64,000 bases of DNA from JALCLA01 sp965653565 (GTDB taxonomy: Bacteria > Pseudomonadota > Gammaproteobacteria > Xanthomonadales > Xanthomonadaceae): assembly GCA_965653565.1 (NCBI GenBank), contig CBFHAI010000017.1, forward strand, positions 1 through 64,000, read 5' to 3'. Position numbers and translations under genes: made by a program. Below the pieces are notes generated by a model. It saw only the letters and a program-made list of their open reading frames with translations. It did no database searches and was not told the DNA's origin. Below, piece after piece: positions 51,859 through 60,641 of this stretch; position 1 is the first letter of the stretch; every line of letters begins with the position of its first letter.

Positions 51859-52758
51859 ATGAAAACGCGCGACCGCCTGCGCATCGCCACCCAGAAAAAC
51901 GGCCGGCTCTCCGACCCCGGCCGCGAGCTGCTCGCACGCTCGGGACTGAGCTTCCGCGAAAGCCGCGACCGCCTGTTCTGCTACGGCGAATCGCTGCCGA
52001 TCGACCTGCTGCTGGTGCGCGACGACGACATCCCCGGCCTGCTCGCCGAAGGCACCTGCGACCTCGGCCTGGTCGGCCTCAACGTGCTCGAAGAACAACG
52101 CCTCGAACGCGAGCGCAGCGGTTTGCCGCCGGCGTTCCGCGCGATCCGCTCGCTCGGCTTCGGCCGCTGCCGCCTGTCGATCGCGCTGCCGGCCGGCAGC
52201 GAATGGCGCGGCCCGGCAACGCTCGTCGGCCGGCGCATCGCGACCTCGTATCCGAACCTGCTCGCCGATTGGCTGCGGCGCGAGAACATCGATGCGCAGG
52301 TGGTGATGTTGTCGGGCTCGGTCGAGATTGCGCCGCGGCTGGGCAAGGCCGAGGCGATCTGCGATCTGGTGTCGTCGGGCGCGACGCTTGCGGCCAATCA
52401 ATTGCATGAAGTCGCGACCATCCTGGAAAGCCAGGCCGTGCTCGCCACGCCCGCCCAGCCTTTCGCCGACGAGCGCGCGGATCTGGCCACGATGCTGCTG
52501 CGCCGCCTCGACGGCGTGCTGCAGGTGCGCGACAGCAAGCTGGTGATGCTGCATGTCGATCGCAGCGCGCTCGACGCGGTGATCCGCCTGCTGCCCGGCG
52601 CCGATGCGCCGAGCGTGCTGGCGCTCGACGGCAACCGCGATGTCGTCGCGCTGCAGGCGGTGTGCCAGGGCGCGATCACCTGGCAGCATCTGGAAGACAT
52701 GAAGCGCGCCGGTGCGCGCAGCATGCTGGTGCTGCCGGTCGAACAGATGCTGGCCTGA
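51859..52758 (+). CDS. hisG: ATP phosphoribosyltransferase, long form
   Basis: A 299-residue enzyme for the first step of histidine synthesis (PRPP + ATP). The core is RIATQKNGRLSDPGRELLARSG and ATSYPNLLADWL, with AEAICDLVSSGATLAANQL as the PRPP loop. The C-terminal ACT-like regulatory domain (MLLRRLDGVLQVRDSKLVMLHV...LPGADAPSVLAL) identifies the long form, which is inhibited by histidine without HisZ. ATG at 51859 preferred; an ATG three codons earlier is in frame. Confidence 0.97.
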   Translation: MKTRDRLRIATQKNGRLSDPGRELLARSGLSFRESRDRLFCYGESLPIDLLLVRDDDIPGLLAEGTCDLGLVGLNVLEEQRLERERSGLPPAFRAIRSLGFGRCRLSIALPAGSEWRGPATLVGRRIATSYPNLLADWLRRENIDAQVVMLSGSVEIAPRLGKAEAICDLVSSGATLAANQLHEVATILESQAVLATPAQPFADERADLATMLLRRLDGVLQVRDSKLVMLHVDRSALDAVIRLLPGADAPSVLALDGNRDVVALQAVCQGAITWQHLEDMKRAGARSMLVLPVEQMLA

Positions 52759-52761
52759 GCG

Positions 52762-54063
52762 ATGCAGATCGTCGATTGGAATCTGCTGGACGAAGCCGCG
52801 CGCAGCGCCTTGCTGCAGCGGCCCGTGGTGCGCGACGCGACCGCCTTGCGCGCCGCCGTCGCGCGCACCATCGAACAGGTGCGCGCCGACGGCGACAGCA
52901 CCTTGCGCGCGCTCACGCGCCGCCACGATGGCTGCGAACTCGCGGAATTCGAAGTGAGCGAGGCCGAATTCGCCGCGGCGGAATCGCAGATTTCGCCCGA
53001 ATTATCTGCCGCGATGAATGCCGCGATCGCGCGCATCGAAGTGTTTCATCGGGCCGGCATGCCGCTCGATTACACGCTGGAAACCGCGCCCGGCGTGGTC
53101 TGCGAGCGCGTGCTGCGGCCGATATCGCGTGTCGGCCTGTACGTGCCCGCAGGCTCCGCGCCGCTGCCGTCGACGGCGATCATGCTCGGCGTGCCGGCGC
53201 GGCTCGCCGGCTGCCCGGAAGTGATTCTGTGCACGCCGCCGCGACGCGATGGCAGCGCCGACGCCGCCGTGCTGAGCGCGGCCAAACGCTGCGGCATCTC
53301 GCGCGTCTTCAAGCTCGGCGGCGCGCAGGCGATCGCGGCGATGGCCTACGGCACCGACAGCGTGCCGCGCTGCGACAAACTGTTCGGCCCCGGCAACGCC
53401 TACGTCACCGAGGCCAAGCTGCAGGTCGCGCTCGATCCCGACGGCGCCGCGATCGACATGCCGGCCGGCCCGTCGGAAGTGCTGGTGATCGCCGACGGCG
53501 GCGCCGATGCCGAATTCGTCGCCGCCGATCTGCTGTCGCAGGCCGAGCACGGGCCCGATTCGCAGGTGCTGCTGATCTCCGATTCGGCTCTGGTGCTGGG
53601 CGCGGTGGCGCAGGAAATCGCGAAACAGGCCGCCGAATTGCCGCGCCGCGACATCATCGATCAATCGCTGGCGCATGCGCGACTGATCCGTTGCAGCGAC
53701 ATCGCGCAGGCGATCGCGATCTCGAATCGTTACGCGCCCGAGCACCTCATTCTCGCCGTGCGCGAACCGCGTGCGTGGCTCAATTCGGTCGCCAGCGCCG
53801 GGTCGGTTTTCCTCGGCGATTACGCGCCCGAAGCGCTCGGCGACTATTGCAGCGGCACCAATCACGTATTGCCGACCTACGGCGCGGCGCACGCCTACAG
53901 CGGCGTGTCCGTCGCCAGCTTCGTCAAGCAGATCACGGTGCAGGAAGTGTCGCGCGCCGGGCTCGCTGCGATCGGTCCGGACGCGGCGCTGCTGGCCCGC
54001 ACCGAACGTCTCGATGCCCACGAGCGGGCCGTCACGCGGCGGCTCGACCGGGGCGAGGCATGA
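52762..54063 (+). CDS. hisD: Histidinol dehydrogenase
   Basis: A 433-residue zinc enzyme that oxidises histidinol to histidine in two NAD-dependent steps, the last reactions of the pathway. Clear blocks: PISRVGLYVPAGSAPLPSTAIMLGVPA, FKLGGAQAIAAMAYGT, KLFGPGNAYVTEAKLQV, DMPAGPSEVLVIAD, LLSQAEHGPDSQV and YAPEHLIL; GTNHVLPTYGAA holds a zinc or catalytic histidine. It starts 3 nt after hisG and overlaps hisC by 4 nt. Confidence 0.98.
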   Translation: MQIVDWNLLDEAARSALLQRPVVRDATALRAAVARTIEQVRADGDSTLRALTRRHDGCELAEFEVSEAEFAAAESQISPELSAAMNAAIARIEVFHRAGMPLDYTLETAPGVVCERVLRPISRVGLYVPAGSAPLPSTAIMLGVPARLAGCPEVILCTPPRRDGSADAAVLSAAKRCGISRVFKLGGAQAIAAMAYGTDSVPRCDKLFGPGNAYVTEAKLQVALDPDGAAIDMPAGPSEVLVIADGGADAEFVAADLLSQAEHGPDSQVLLISDSALVLGAVAQEIAKQAAELPRRDIIDQSLAHARLIRCSDIAQAIAISNRYAPEHLILAVREPRAWLNSVASAGSVFLGDYAPEALGDYCSGTNHVLPTYGAAHAYSGVSVASFVKQITVQEVSRAGLAAIGPDAALLARTERLDAHERAVTRRLDRGEA

Positions 54064-55160
54064 GCGTGCTCGATCTGGTGCGGCCCGACCTGCGCGATTT
54101 CGCCGGCTACAGTTCGGCGCGCCGCACCGTCGCCACCGGCTCGGTGTGGCTCAACGCCAATGAGAGCCCGTGGCGCAGTCCGATCGATGCCTCGCAGACG
54201 GGCCTCAATCGCTATCCCGACCCGCAGCCGGCGGCGTTGCGCGAGGCGCTGGCGCAGTTGTATGGCGTGCGCCCCGAACAAGTGTTGATCGGGCGCGGCA
54301 GCGACGAGGCGATCGACCTGCTGGTGCGCGCCTTGTGCCGGCCGGCCCGCGATGCCGTCGTCATCGCACCGCCGGTCTTCGGCATGTACGCCGTCAGCGC
54401 GCGATTGCAGGGCGCGCCGCTGGTCGAGGTTCCCTTGCGCGACACCGATGCGGGCTTCGTCGCGGACCTCGATGCGATGGCCGCCGCCGCGCTCGAATGC
54501 GGCGCGAAGATCGTGTTCCTGTGCTCGCCATCGAATCCCACCGGGCAGGCGTTGGCGCTCGATGAGATCGCTGATTTCGCACGCAGACTCGAAGGCCGCG
54601 CCATCGTCGTGGTGGACGAAGCCTACGGCGAGTTTTCCGACATCGCCTCCGCATCGGGCCTGATCGATTCGCAGCCCAACCTGGCCGTGCTGCGCACTTT
54701 GTCGAAGGCGCACGCGCTCGCCGGCGCGCGCATCGGAACCTTGATCGCCACTGCCGAGCTGATCGCGCTGCTACGCAATTGCCAGGCACCGTATCCGCTG
54801 CCCGCGCCTTGCGTGACGCTTGCGCTCGAAGCGCTGGCTCCGCCGGCGCTCACACGCACCCGCGAGCGAGTGGCAGCGCTGCGCGCCGAACGCGAGCGAC
54901 TGCGCGTAGCGATTGCTTTGTGCGACGACGTACGGCGTGTCTACGATTCGCAAGGAAACTACCTGCTCGTGCGGTTCTCCGACGCCGAAACGGCGTACAC
55001 GCGACTGCTCGATGCCGGTGTCGTGGTGCGCGATATGCGCGCCTCGCCGCAACTGCACGATGCGCTGCGCATCTCGATCGGCAGCGTCGACGAGAACGAT
55101 GCGGTACTGCGCGCATTGCCCGGCGCCGCGCAACCGACGCGAACGACGGGCCGGCCATGA
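54060..55160 (+). CDS. hisC: Histidinol-phosphate aminotransferase
   Basis: A 366-residue PLP enzyme of fold type I. ATG at 54060 within ATGA. Blocks: WLNANESPWRSP, NRYPDPQPAALREALAQLYG, GRGSDEAIDLLVRAL, FLCSPSNPTGQ, VVDEAYGEF and the PLP lysine K216 in LRTLSKAHALAGARIG, with Arg in LRISIG near the end. It makes histidinol phosphate from imidazole acetol phosphate and glutamate. Confidence 0.97.
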   Translation: MSVLDLVRPDLRDFAGYSSARRTVATGSVWLNANESPWRSPIDASQTGLNRYPDPQPAALREALAQLYGVRPEQVLIGRGSDEAIDLLVRALCRPARDAVVIAPPVFGMYAVSARLQGAPLVEVPLRDTDAGFVADLDAMAAAALECGAKIVFLCSPSNPTGQALALDEIADFARRLEGRAIVVVDEAYGEFSDIASASGLIDSQPNLAVLRTLSKAHALAGARIGTLIATAELIALLRNCQAPYPLPAPCVTLALEALAPPALTRTRERVAALRAERERLRVAIALCDDVRRVYDSQGNYLLVRFSDAETAYTRLLDAGVVVRDMRASPQLHDALRISIGSVDENDAVLRALPGAAQPTRTTGRP

Positions 55161-56257
55161 AGCGCATCCTCTTCATCGACCGCGACGGCACGCTGATCCA
55201 CGAGCCGGCGGACTTCCAGATCGATGCCTACGACAAGCTGCGCTTCGTCGACGGCATGATTCCGGCGCTGCTGAAACTGCGCGATGCCGGCTTCGAATTC
55301 GTCATGGTGACCAACCAGGATGGGCTCGGAACGCCGAGCTTCCCGCGCGAAACTTTTACCGGTCCGCACGCCTTGCTGCTGCAGTTGCTCGAATCGCAGG
55401 GCATCGTGTTCCGCGAAATCCTGATCGACGAGTCGTTCGAACACGAGAACCGGCCGACGCGCAAGCCCAATCCCGGCCTGGTGATGCACTACCTGCGCGA
55501 TCGCGATATCGATCTGGCCGGCAGCGCCGTGATCGGCGATCGCGAAACCGATCTGCAGTTGGCGCGCAATCTCGGTTGCCGCGGATTCCGCATCGGTTTC
55601 GAAGGCGAAACCTGGGCCGGCATCGCGCACGCACTGGCCGATGCGCCGCGCCGCGCGGCGGTCGAACGGCGCACGCGAGAGACGACTATTTCGGTACAGA
55701 TCGATCTCGACCGGCCGGCCGATCCGCAGGTGAAAACCGGCCTCGGCTTCTTCGATCACATGCTCGAACAGCTCGGGAAACATGGCGGTTTCGCGCTCAC
55801 CCTGCATTGCGCAGGCGATCTCCACATCGACGAACACCACACCGTCGAGGACAGCGCACTCGCGCTGGGTCAGGCCTTGCGGCAAGCGCTCGGCGACAAG
55901 CGCGGCCTCGGACGCTACGGCAGTGCGGCGGAATCCAGCGAAGGATCGGTCGCCGTGAACGTCGCGTTGCCGATGGACGAAACGCTGGCGCAGGCCGTGC
56001 TCGATTTTTCCGGCAGGCCGTACTTCGTCTTCGACGGCCGTTTCGAGCGCAGCGAAGTCGGCGGGCTCGCCACCGAACTGGTGCCGCATTTTTTCCGTTC
56101 GCTTTGCGAAACCGCCGGCCTGAACCTGCATCTGTGGGTGCGCGGCGACAACACGCACCATCAGGTCGAAGCCTGTTTCAAGGCGGTGGCGCGTGCGCTG
56201 CGGCAGGCGCTGCGACGCGAAGGCCGCGATCTTCCCAGCACCAAGGGCACGCTGTGA
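55157..56257 (+). CDS. hisB: Bifunctional histidinol-phosphatase / imidazoleglycerol-phosphate dehydratase
   Basis: A 366-residue fusion. N-terminal HAD phosphatase (1-160): FIDRDGTLIHEPADFQIDAYDKL, VTNQDGLGTPSFPRE, IGDRETDLQLARNLGCRG. The zinc loop with four ligands seen in E. coli (CPHLPADECDC) is replaced by IDESFEHENRPTRKP without cysteines, as I recall also in Xanthomonas. C-terminal dehydratase: TGLGFFDHMLEQLGKHGGF, DEHHTVEDSALALGQAL, ELVPHFFRSL, DNTHHQVEACFKA. Between GLGRYG and LPMDETLAQ there is an insertion of about ten residues (SAAESSEGSVAVNVA) compared with E. coli (CRFGFVLPMDE). Confidence 0.97.
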   Translation: MKRILFIDRDGTLIHEPADFQIDAYDKLRFVDGMIPALLKLRDAGFEFVMVTNQDGLGTPSFPRETFTGPHALLLQLLESQGIVFREILIDESFEHENRPTRKPNPGLVMHYLRDRDIDLAGSAVIGDRETDLQLARNLGCRGFRIGFEGETWAGIAHALADAPRRAAVERRTRETTISVQIDLDRPADPQVKTGLGFFDHMLEQLGKHGGFALTLHCAGDLHIDEHHTVEDSALALGQALRQALGDKRGLGRYGSAAESSEGSVAVNVALPMDETLAQAVLDFSGRPYFVFDGRFERSEVGGLATELVPHFFRSLCETAGLNLHLWVRGDNTHHQVEACFKAVARALRQALRREGRDLPSTKGTL

Positions 56258-56856
56258 TGCGCGTGGCCGTGATCGATTCGGGCGGCGCCAACATCGGGTC
56301 GGTGCTTTATGCGCTGGAACGGCTCGACGTCGCGGCGAAACTGACCGGCGATGCCGCCGATATCCGCGCAGCGGATCGCGTGATCCTGCCCGGCGTGGGC
56401 GCGGCGGCGCCGGCGATGCAGCGGCTGACGCAGCTCGATCTGATCGACACGATCCGTTCGCTCGAACAGCCGCTGCTCGGCATCTGCCTGGGCATGCAAC
56501 TGCTGTTCGACGCTTCCGACGAAGGCGATGTCGAATGCCTGGGCTTGTTGCGCGGCCGGGTGCGGCGCATGCCGGAAAGCGACGGCGTGCGCATCCCGCA
56601 TATGGGCTGGAACGCGCTGGTCGAGCGTCGCGCATCGCCGTTGCTGCGCGGTCTGCCGTCGGGCGCGCGCGCCTATTTCGTGCATAGCTATGCCGTGCCG
56701 GTGACCGAAGACTGCGTCGCCGCCTGCGAGCACGGCGAACCGTTCGCGGCGCTGGTCGAACGCGGCAATGTCTGCGGCGCGCAGTTCCACCCGGAACGTT
56801 CGGCCGCGGTCGGCGCGCGCCTGCTCGCGAATTTCCTCGGCGCGAAGGTGCCATGA
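56257..56856 (+). CDS. hisH: Imidazole glycerol phosphate synthase, glutaminase subunit
   Basis: A 199-residue class I glutamine amidotransferase that delivers ammonia to HisF. The nucleophile lies in LLGICLGMQLLF, the oxyanion loop is LPGVGAAAPAM, and the His-Glu pair is in CGAQFHPERS. PHMGWNAL is a HisH mark. The ATG at 56257 shares one base with the hisB stop (TGATG). Confidence 0.97.
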   Translation: MRVAVIDSGGANIGSVLYALERLDVAAKLTGDAADIRAADRVILPGVGAAAPAMQRLTQLDLIDTIRSLEQPLLGICLGMQLLFDASDEGDVECLGLLRGRVRRMPESDGVRIPHMGWNALVERRASPLLRGLPSGARAYFVHSYAVPVTEDCVAACEHGEPFAALVERGNVCGAQFHPERSAAVGARLLANFLGAKVP

Positions 56857-57593
56857 GCTTCGTCGTCTATCCCGCGATCGACGTGCGCGAAGGCCGCGTC
56901 GTGCGGCTGCGACAGGGCGATTACGCCCAGGAGACGCGCTACGCGGCCGAACCGTTCGATCTTGCCGCGCACTACGCAGCGTCGGGCGCGCAATGGTTGC
57001 ACCTGGTCGATCTCGATGCGGCGCGCGCCGGCGGCTACACGCTCGCGGCGCTGCTGCGGCGGTTGAAATCGGAAACGCGATTGGCGGTGCAGACCGGCGG
57101 CGGCGTGCGCAGCGAGTCCGATGTCGCGGCACTGTTCGATGCCGGTACCGACCGCGTCGTGATCGGCAGCCTGGCGGTACGCGAACCGGTCGAAGTTGCG
57201 AGCTGGGTCGAAAAATACGGCCCGGAACGCATCACGCTCGCTTTCGACACGCGGCAGGAGGCGGCCGGCGTCTGGCAATTGCCGGTGCACGGTTGGACGG
57301 AAGATTCCGACCGCACACTCGACGACCTGCTCGCCACGTACCGCGATTCCGGTCTGCGTCACGTGCTGTGCACCGACATCGAGCGCGACGGCATGCTGGC
57401 CGGCCCGAACCTCGCGCTTTACCGCCACCTGCGCGCGCAGGCGCCGTGGTTGCAGGTGCAGGCGTCGGGTGGCGTGCGCAATGTCGCCGACCTGCGCGCC
57501 GCCGAAGCCGTCGGCTGCGCGGGCGCCGTGCTCGGCCGGTCGCTGCTCGAAGGCAAATTGCAGCTCGATGACGCGCTGGCCGTCGCATGTTGA
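56853..57593 (+). CDS. hisA: Phosphoribosylformimino-5-aminoimidazole carboxamide ribotide isomerase
   Basis: A 246-residue TIM barrel. Acid/base aspartates: Asp in YPAIDVREGRVVRL at the start and Asp in LAFDTRQ near residue 131. The phosphate sites are QTGGGVRSESDVAALFDAG and GGVRNVADL. ATG overlaps hisH stop (ATGA). Ends HisA-like at QLDDALAVAC. Confidence 0.97.
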   Translation: MSFVVYPAIDVREGRVVRLRQGDYAQETRYAAEPFDLAAHYAASGAQWLHLVDLDAARAGGYTLAALLRRLKSETRLAVQTGGGVRSESDVAALFDAGTDRVVIGSLAVREPVEVASWVEKYGPERITLAFDTRQEAAGVWQLPVHGWTEDSDRTLDDLLATYRDSGLRHVLCTDIERDGMLAGPNLALYRHLRAQAPWLQVQASGGVRNVADLRAAEAVGCAGAVLGRSLLEGKLQLDDALAVAC

Positions 57594-58360
57594 CCCGCCG
57601 CCTCATTCCCTGCCTCGATGTGCGCGACGGGCAGGTCGTGAAAGGCGTGCGTTTCCGCGATCACGTCGTGATCGGCGCGATCGAAGAATTGGCATTGCGC
57701 TATCGAGACGAAGGCGCCGACGAACTGGTGTTCTACGACATCACCGCCAGTCCTCAAGGCCGCAGCGTCGATCGCGGCTGGGTGGAGCGTGTCGCGCGGC
57801 TGATCGACATTCCCTTCTGCGTCGCCGGCGGCATCCGATCGGTGCCTGAGGCGCGCGCCATCCTGCACGCCGGCGCCGACAAGATTTCGATCAATTCGCC
57901 GGCGCTCGATCGTCCGGCGCTGATCGCCGAACTGGCCGATGCCTTCGGCGTGCAATGCGTCGTCGTCGGCATCGACAGCCTGCGCGACCCCGACGGCGTG
58001 TGGCGCGTGCGCAGCCACACCGGCGACCCCGACCGCATGCGTGCCTTGTCGCGGCGCACGCTCGACTGGGTGCTGGAAGCGCAGCAGCGCGGCGCCGGCG
58101 AAATCGTGCTCAACTGCATGGGCGCCGATGGCGTGCGGAAAGGTTACGACATCGAACAATTGTCGCGCGTGCGCGAACTGTGCCGGGTGCCGCTGGTGGC
58201 TTCGGGCGGCGCCGGTACGGCGGGGCATTTCATCGAGGTTTTTCGCGATGCCGATGTCGACGCGGCGCTCGCGGCCAGCGTCTTCCACTCGGCGACGCTG
58301 CGGATTCCGGACTTGAAGCGCGAACTGCGCGCGGCAGGCATCGAGGTGCGCGATGAGTGA
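57587..58360 (+). CDS. hisF: Imidazole glycerol phosphate synthase, cyclase subunit
   Basis: A 257-residue TIM barrel partner of HisH. Active aspartates: CLDVRDGQVVKGVRF (Asp11) and VVGIDSLRD (Asp near 130). Further blocks: ELVFYDITASPQGR, AGGIRSVPEARAILHAGADKISINSPA, EIVLNCMGADGVRKGYD and VASGGAGTAGHF. Overlaps hisA by 7 nt and hisI by 8 nt. Confidence 0.97.
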   Translation: MLTRRLIPCLDVRDGQVVKGVRFRDHVVIGAIEELALRYRDEGADELVFYDITASPQGRSVDRGWVERVARLIDIPFCVAGGIRSVPEARAILHAGADKISINSPALDRPALIAELADAFGVQCVVVGIDSLRDPDGVWRVRSHTGDPDRMRALSRRTLDWVLEAQQRGAGEIVLNCMGADGVRKGYDIEQLSRVRELCRVPLVASGGAGTAGHFIEVFRDADVDAALAASVFHSATLRIPDLKRELRAAGIEVRDE

Positions 58361-58976
58361 CAAGTCGTGGCAGGATTTCGATGGGACCGGCCTGGCGTGG
58401 GACAAGCAGCAAGGCCTGCTACCGGCCGTGGTGCAGGATGCCGCGACCCTGCGCGTGTTGATGCTCGGCTATATGGATCGCGACGCGCTGCAACGAACGC
58501 TCGACACGCGGCGCGTCACCTTCTACAGCCGCAGCAAGGCGCGGCTGTGGACCAAGGGCGAAACCAGCGGCAACGCGCTCGACCTCGTGCATATCCAGGC
58601 AGATTGCGATCGCGACACCTTGCTGGTGCTCGCCAATCCGCGCGGGCCGACCTGCCATCTCGGACGCAGCAGTTGTTTCGAACATGCGCGCGGCGATTTC
58701 CTCGGCGAACTCGATGCGCTGATCGCACGCCGCGCGATCGAGCGCCCGGTCGGCAGCTACACCACCAGACTGTTCGACGGCGGCATCCGCCGCATCGCGC
58801 AGAAGGTCGGCGAGGAGGGCGTGGAGACCAGTCTGGCCGCGGTCGCGCAGGACGACGCGGCGCTGCTCGGCGAGGCCGCCGATCTGCTGTATCACCTGAC
58901 CGTGCTGCTGCGCGCGCGCGGATTGGGCATGTCGGATGCACTGACCACGCTCGAAAAGCGTCATCGCGACGGCTGA
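58353..58976 (+). CDS. hisI: Bifunctional phosphoribosyl-AMP cyclohydrolase / phosphoribosyl-ATP pyrophosphatase
   Basis: A 207-residue HisIE fusion for the second and third steps. HisI part: LPAVVQDAATLRVLMLGYMDRDAL, RVTFYSRSKARLWTKGETSGN, and the zinc sites in ADCDRDTLLV and RGPTCHLGRSSCF. HisE part (about 118-200): GSYTTRLFDGGIRRIAQKVGEEGVETSLAAV with the MazG-like Glu residues, then ADLLYHLTVLLRARG. Last gene of the operon; 51 bp before the next gene with a GATTCG...CGAATC hairpin but no T tract. Confidence 0.97.
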   Translation: MSDKSWQDFDGTGLAWDKQQGLLPAVVQDAATLRVLMLGYMDRDALQRTLDTRRVTFYSRSKARLWTKGETSGNALDLVHIQADCDRDTLLVLANPRGPTCHLGRSSCFEHARGDFLGELDALIARRAIERPVGSYTTRLFDGGIRRIAQKVGEEGVETSLAAVAQDDAALLGEAADLLYHLTVLLRARGLGMSDALTTLEKRHRDG

Positions 58977-59027
58977 GCGGTAAGGCAAACCGCGGTACGA
59001 TTCGTCGAAGCCGAATCGGGATCGATC

Positions 59028-60641
59028 ATGGGCAAACATTTTTTCTTCGGGCTTGCCGTAATCGCGGGGATTTGCGGGGCAGGGCGCGCCTGCGCGCAAG
59101 CCGATGCGAATCGCGATGCCGATTCGGTGCGCGGCCTGGTGTTCGCCGATGGCAACGACAACGGCCGGCACGACAGCGGCGAGCGCGCATTGCCCGGCGT
59201 CAAGGTATCGAATGGCCGCGACGTCGCGCTCAGCGACGCACAGGGCGGCTATCGCTTGCCGCTGCGCGCCGGCGACACCGTGTTCATGATCAAGCCGCCC
59301 GGTTACGACGTGCGGCGTCGCGACGATGGTTTGCCGGCGACCTGGCATCACCATTTTCCGCAAGGCTCACCGTCGCTGCGTTACGGCGGGATCGCGAAAA
59401 CCCACATCGCGCAAGCCGATTTCGCACTTGTCGCGCCATCTGCGGCGGACCAGCGCGGCCTCGATGTCCTCGTGTTCGGCGATCCGCAGCCCAAGCGCGT
59501 TGCCGATGTCGACTACTTCCGCCGCGATATCGTCGAACCGCTCGCCGCGCAGCCGGGAGCCGCGCTCGGCCTGAGTCTGGGCGATATCGTCGACGACGAT
59601 CTGTCGCTGTACCCCGGCATGGTGAGCGCCACGACCTCGCTCGGCCTGCCGTGGCTGCACCTGCCCGGCAATCACGATCTGGATTTCGACGCTACGCGCG
59701 ACGAGGATTCGCTGCTCACCTATCGCGCGCGCTTCGGGCCGGATACTTACGCCTGGGAAGAACGCGAGGCCAGTTTCATCCTGTTCGATGACGTGATCTA
59801 CCAGCCGGCGCCGCAGGCCGGCTACATCGGCGGACTGCGCGAAGACCAGTTCCAGTTCCTGACGGCTTATCTCGCGAGCTTGCCGCGCGATCGCCGCCTC
59901 GTGATCGCCGCGCATATTCCGTTCCACGATGCGCTGCCGGGCCGCGAATCGTTCCGCCGCGCCGACCGCGAGCGCCTGTTCGGGCTGCTGGCGCCATTCG
60001 CGAACGTGCTGCTGCTGACATCGCATGCGCACGCGCAGCGGCACTACTTCCACGGCGAAAAAGACGGTTGGCGCGGTGCGCAGCCGCTGCATGAATACGT
60101 CGTCGGCGCCAGCTGCGGCGGGTTCTGGTCGGGCCTGCCGGACGCCGCCGGCATACCCGATGCCCGCATGACCGACGGCACCCCGAACGGCTATGCGCGG
60201 CTGCATATCGAAGGCGCCGATTACCGGCTGCGCTGGCATGCCGCGCGCGATGCGGCCGACACGCGCATCGCCCTGTCCGCGCCGAAAGTGCTGCGCCAGG
60301 GCGCTTATCCGGCCTTCGCCGTCACCGCCAACGTGTTCATGGGGATGGACGACACGCGCGTCGAATACCGCATCGACGACGGCGAATGGCAGCCGATGAA
60401 TCGCCAGCCACGGCCCGATCCGCACCTGCTTGCGCTCAACGCGCAGGACGATGCTTCGCCGACCTTGCGCAGCTACGATCGGCACGTCGAAGCCACGCCG
60501 TCGCCGCATCTGTGGCGCGGCGCGTTGCCGACCGATCTGCCGCTCGGCGAACACCGGATCGAAGTGCGCGCGTTCGATCGCTGGGACGGCGAACTGCGCG
60601 CCGCCACCAGCTATCGACTCGACGCCTACGTCGCGCCATGA
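59028..60641 (+). CDS. Secreted calcineurin-like phosphoesterase
   Basis: A 537-residue exported metallophosphoesterase. Signal peptide 1-24 (ACA-QA). Residues 35-110 form a SdrD/MetallophosN-like beta domain (GLVFADGNDNGRHDSGERALPGV). The catalytic domain has FGDPQPK (Asp, with Gln instead of the usual His), LGDIVDDD, LPGNHDLDF, AAHIPFH and TSHAHAQRHYFHG. A C-terminal MetallophosC-like domain follows (ALSAPKVLRQG, VEYRIDDGEW). The triple layout is known; the substrate is not, possibly phosphodiesters of lipids or teichoic-like polymers. Its stop overlaps the next start, so it is coupled with the glycerophosphodiesterase. Confidence 0.93.
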   Translation: MGKHFFFGLAVIAGICGAGRACAQADANRDADSVRGLVFADGNDNGRHDSGERALPGVKVSNGRDVALSDAQGGYRLPLRAGDTVFMIKPPGYDVRRRDDGLPATWHHHFPQGSPSLRYGGIAKTHIAQADFALVAPSAADQRGLDVLVFGDPQPKRVADVDYFRRDIVEPLAAQPGAALGLSLGDIVDDDLSLYPGMVSATTSLGLPWLHLPGNHDLDFDATRDEDSLLTYRARFGPDTYAWEEREASFILFDDVIYQPAPQAGYIGGLREDQFQFLTAYLASLPRDRRLVIAAHIPFHDALPGRESFRRADRERLFGLLAPFANVLLLTSHAHAQRHYFHGEKDGWRGAQPLHEYVVGASCGGFWSGLPDAAGIPDARMTDGTPNGYARLHIEGADYRLRWHAARDAADTRIALSAPKVLRQGAYPAFAVTANVFMGMDDTRVEYRIDDGEWQPMNRQPRPDPHLLALNAQDDASPTLRSYDRHVEATPSPHLWRGALPTDLPLGEHRIEVRAFDRWDGELRAATSYRLDAYVAP

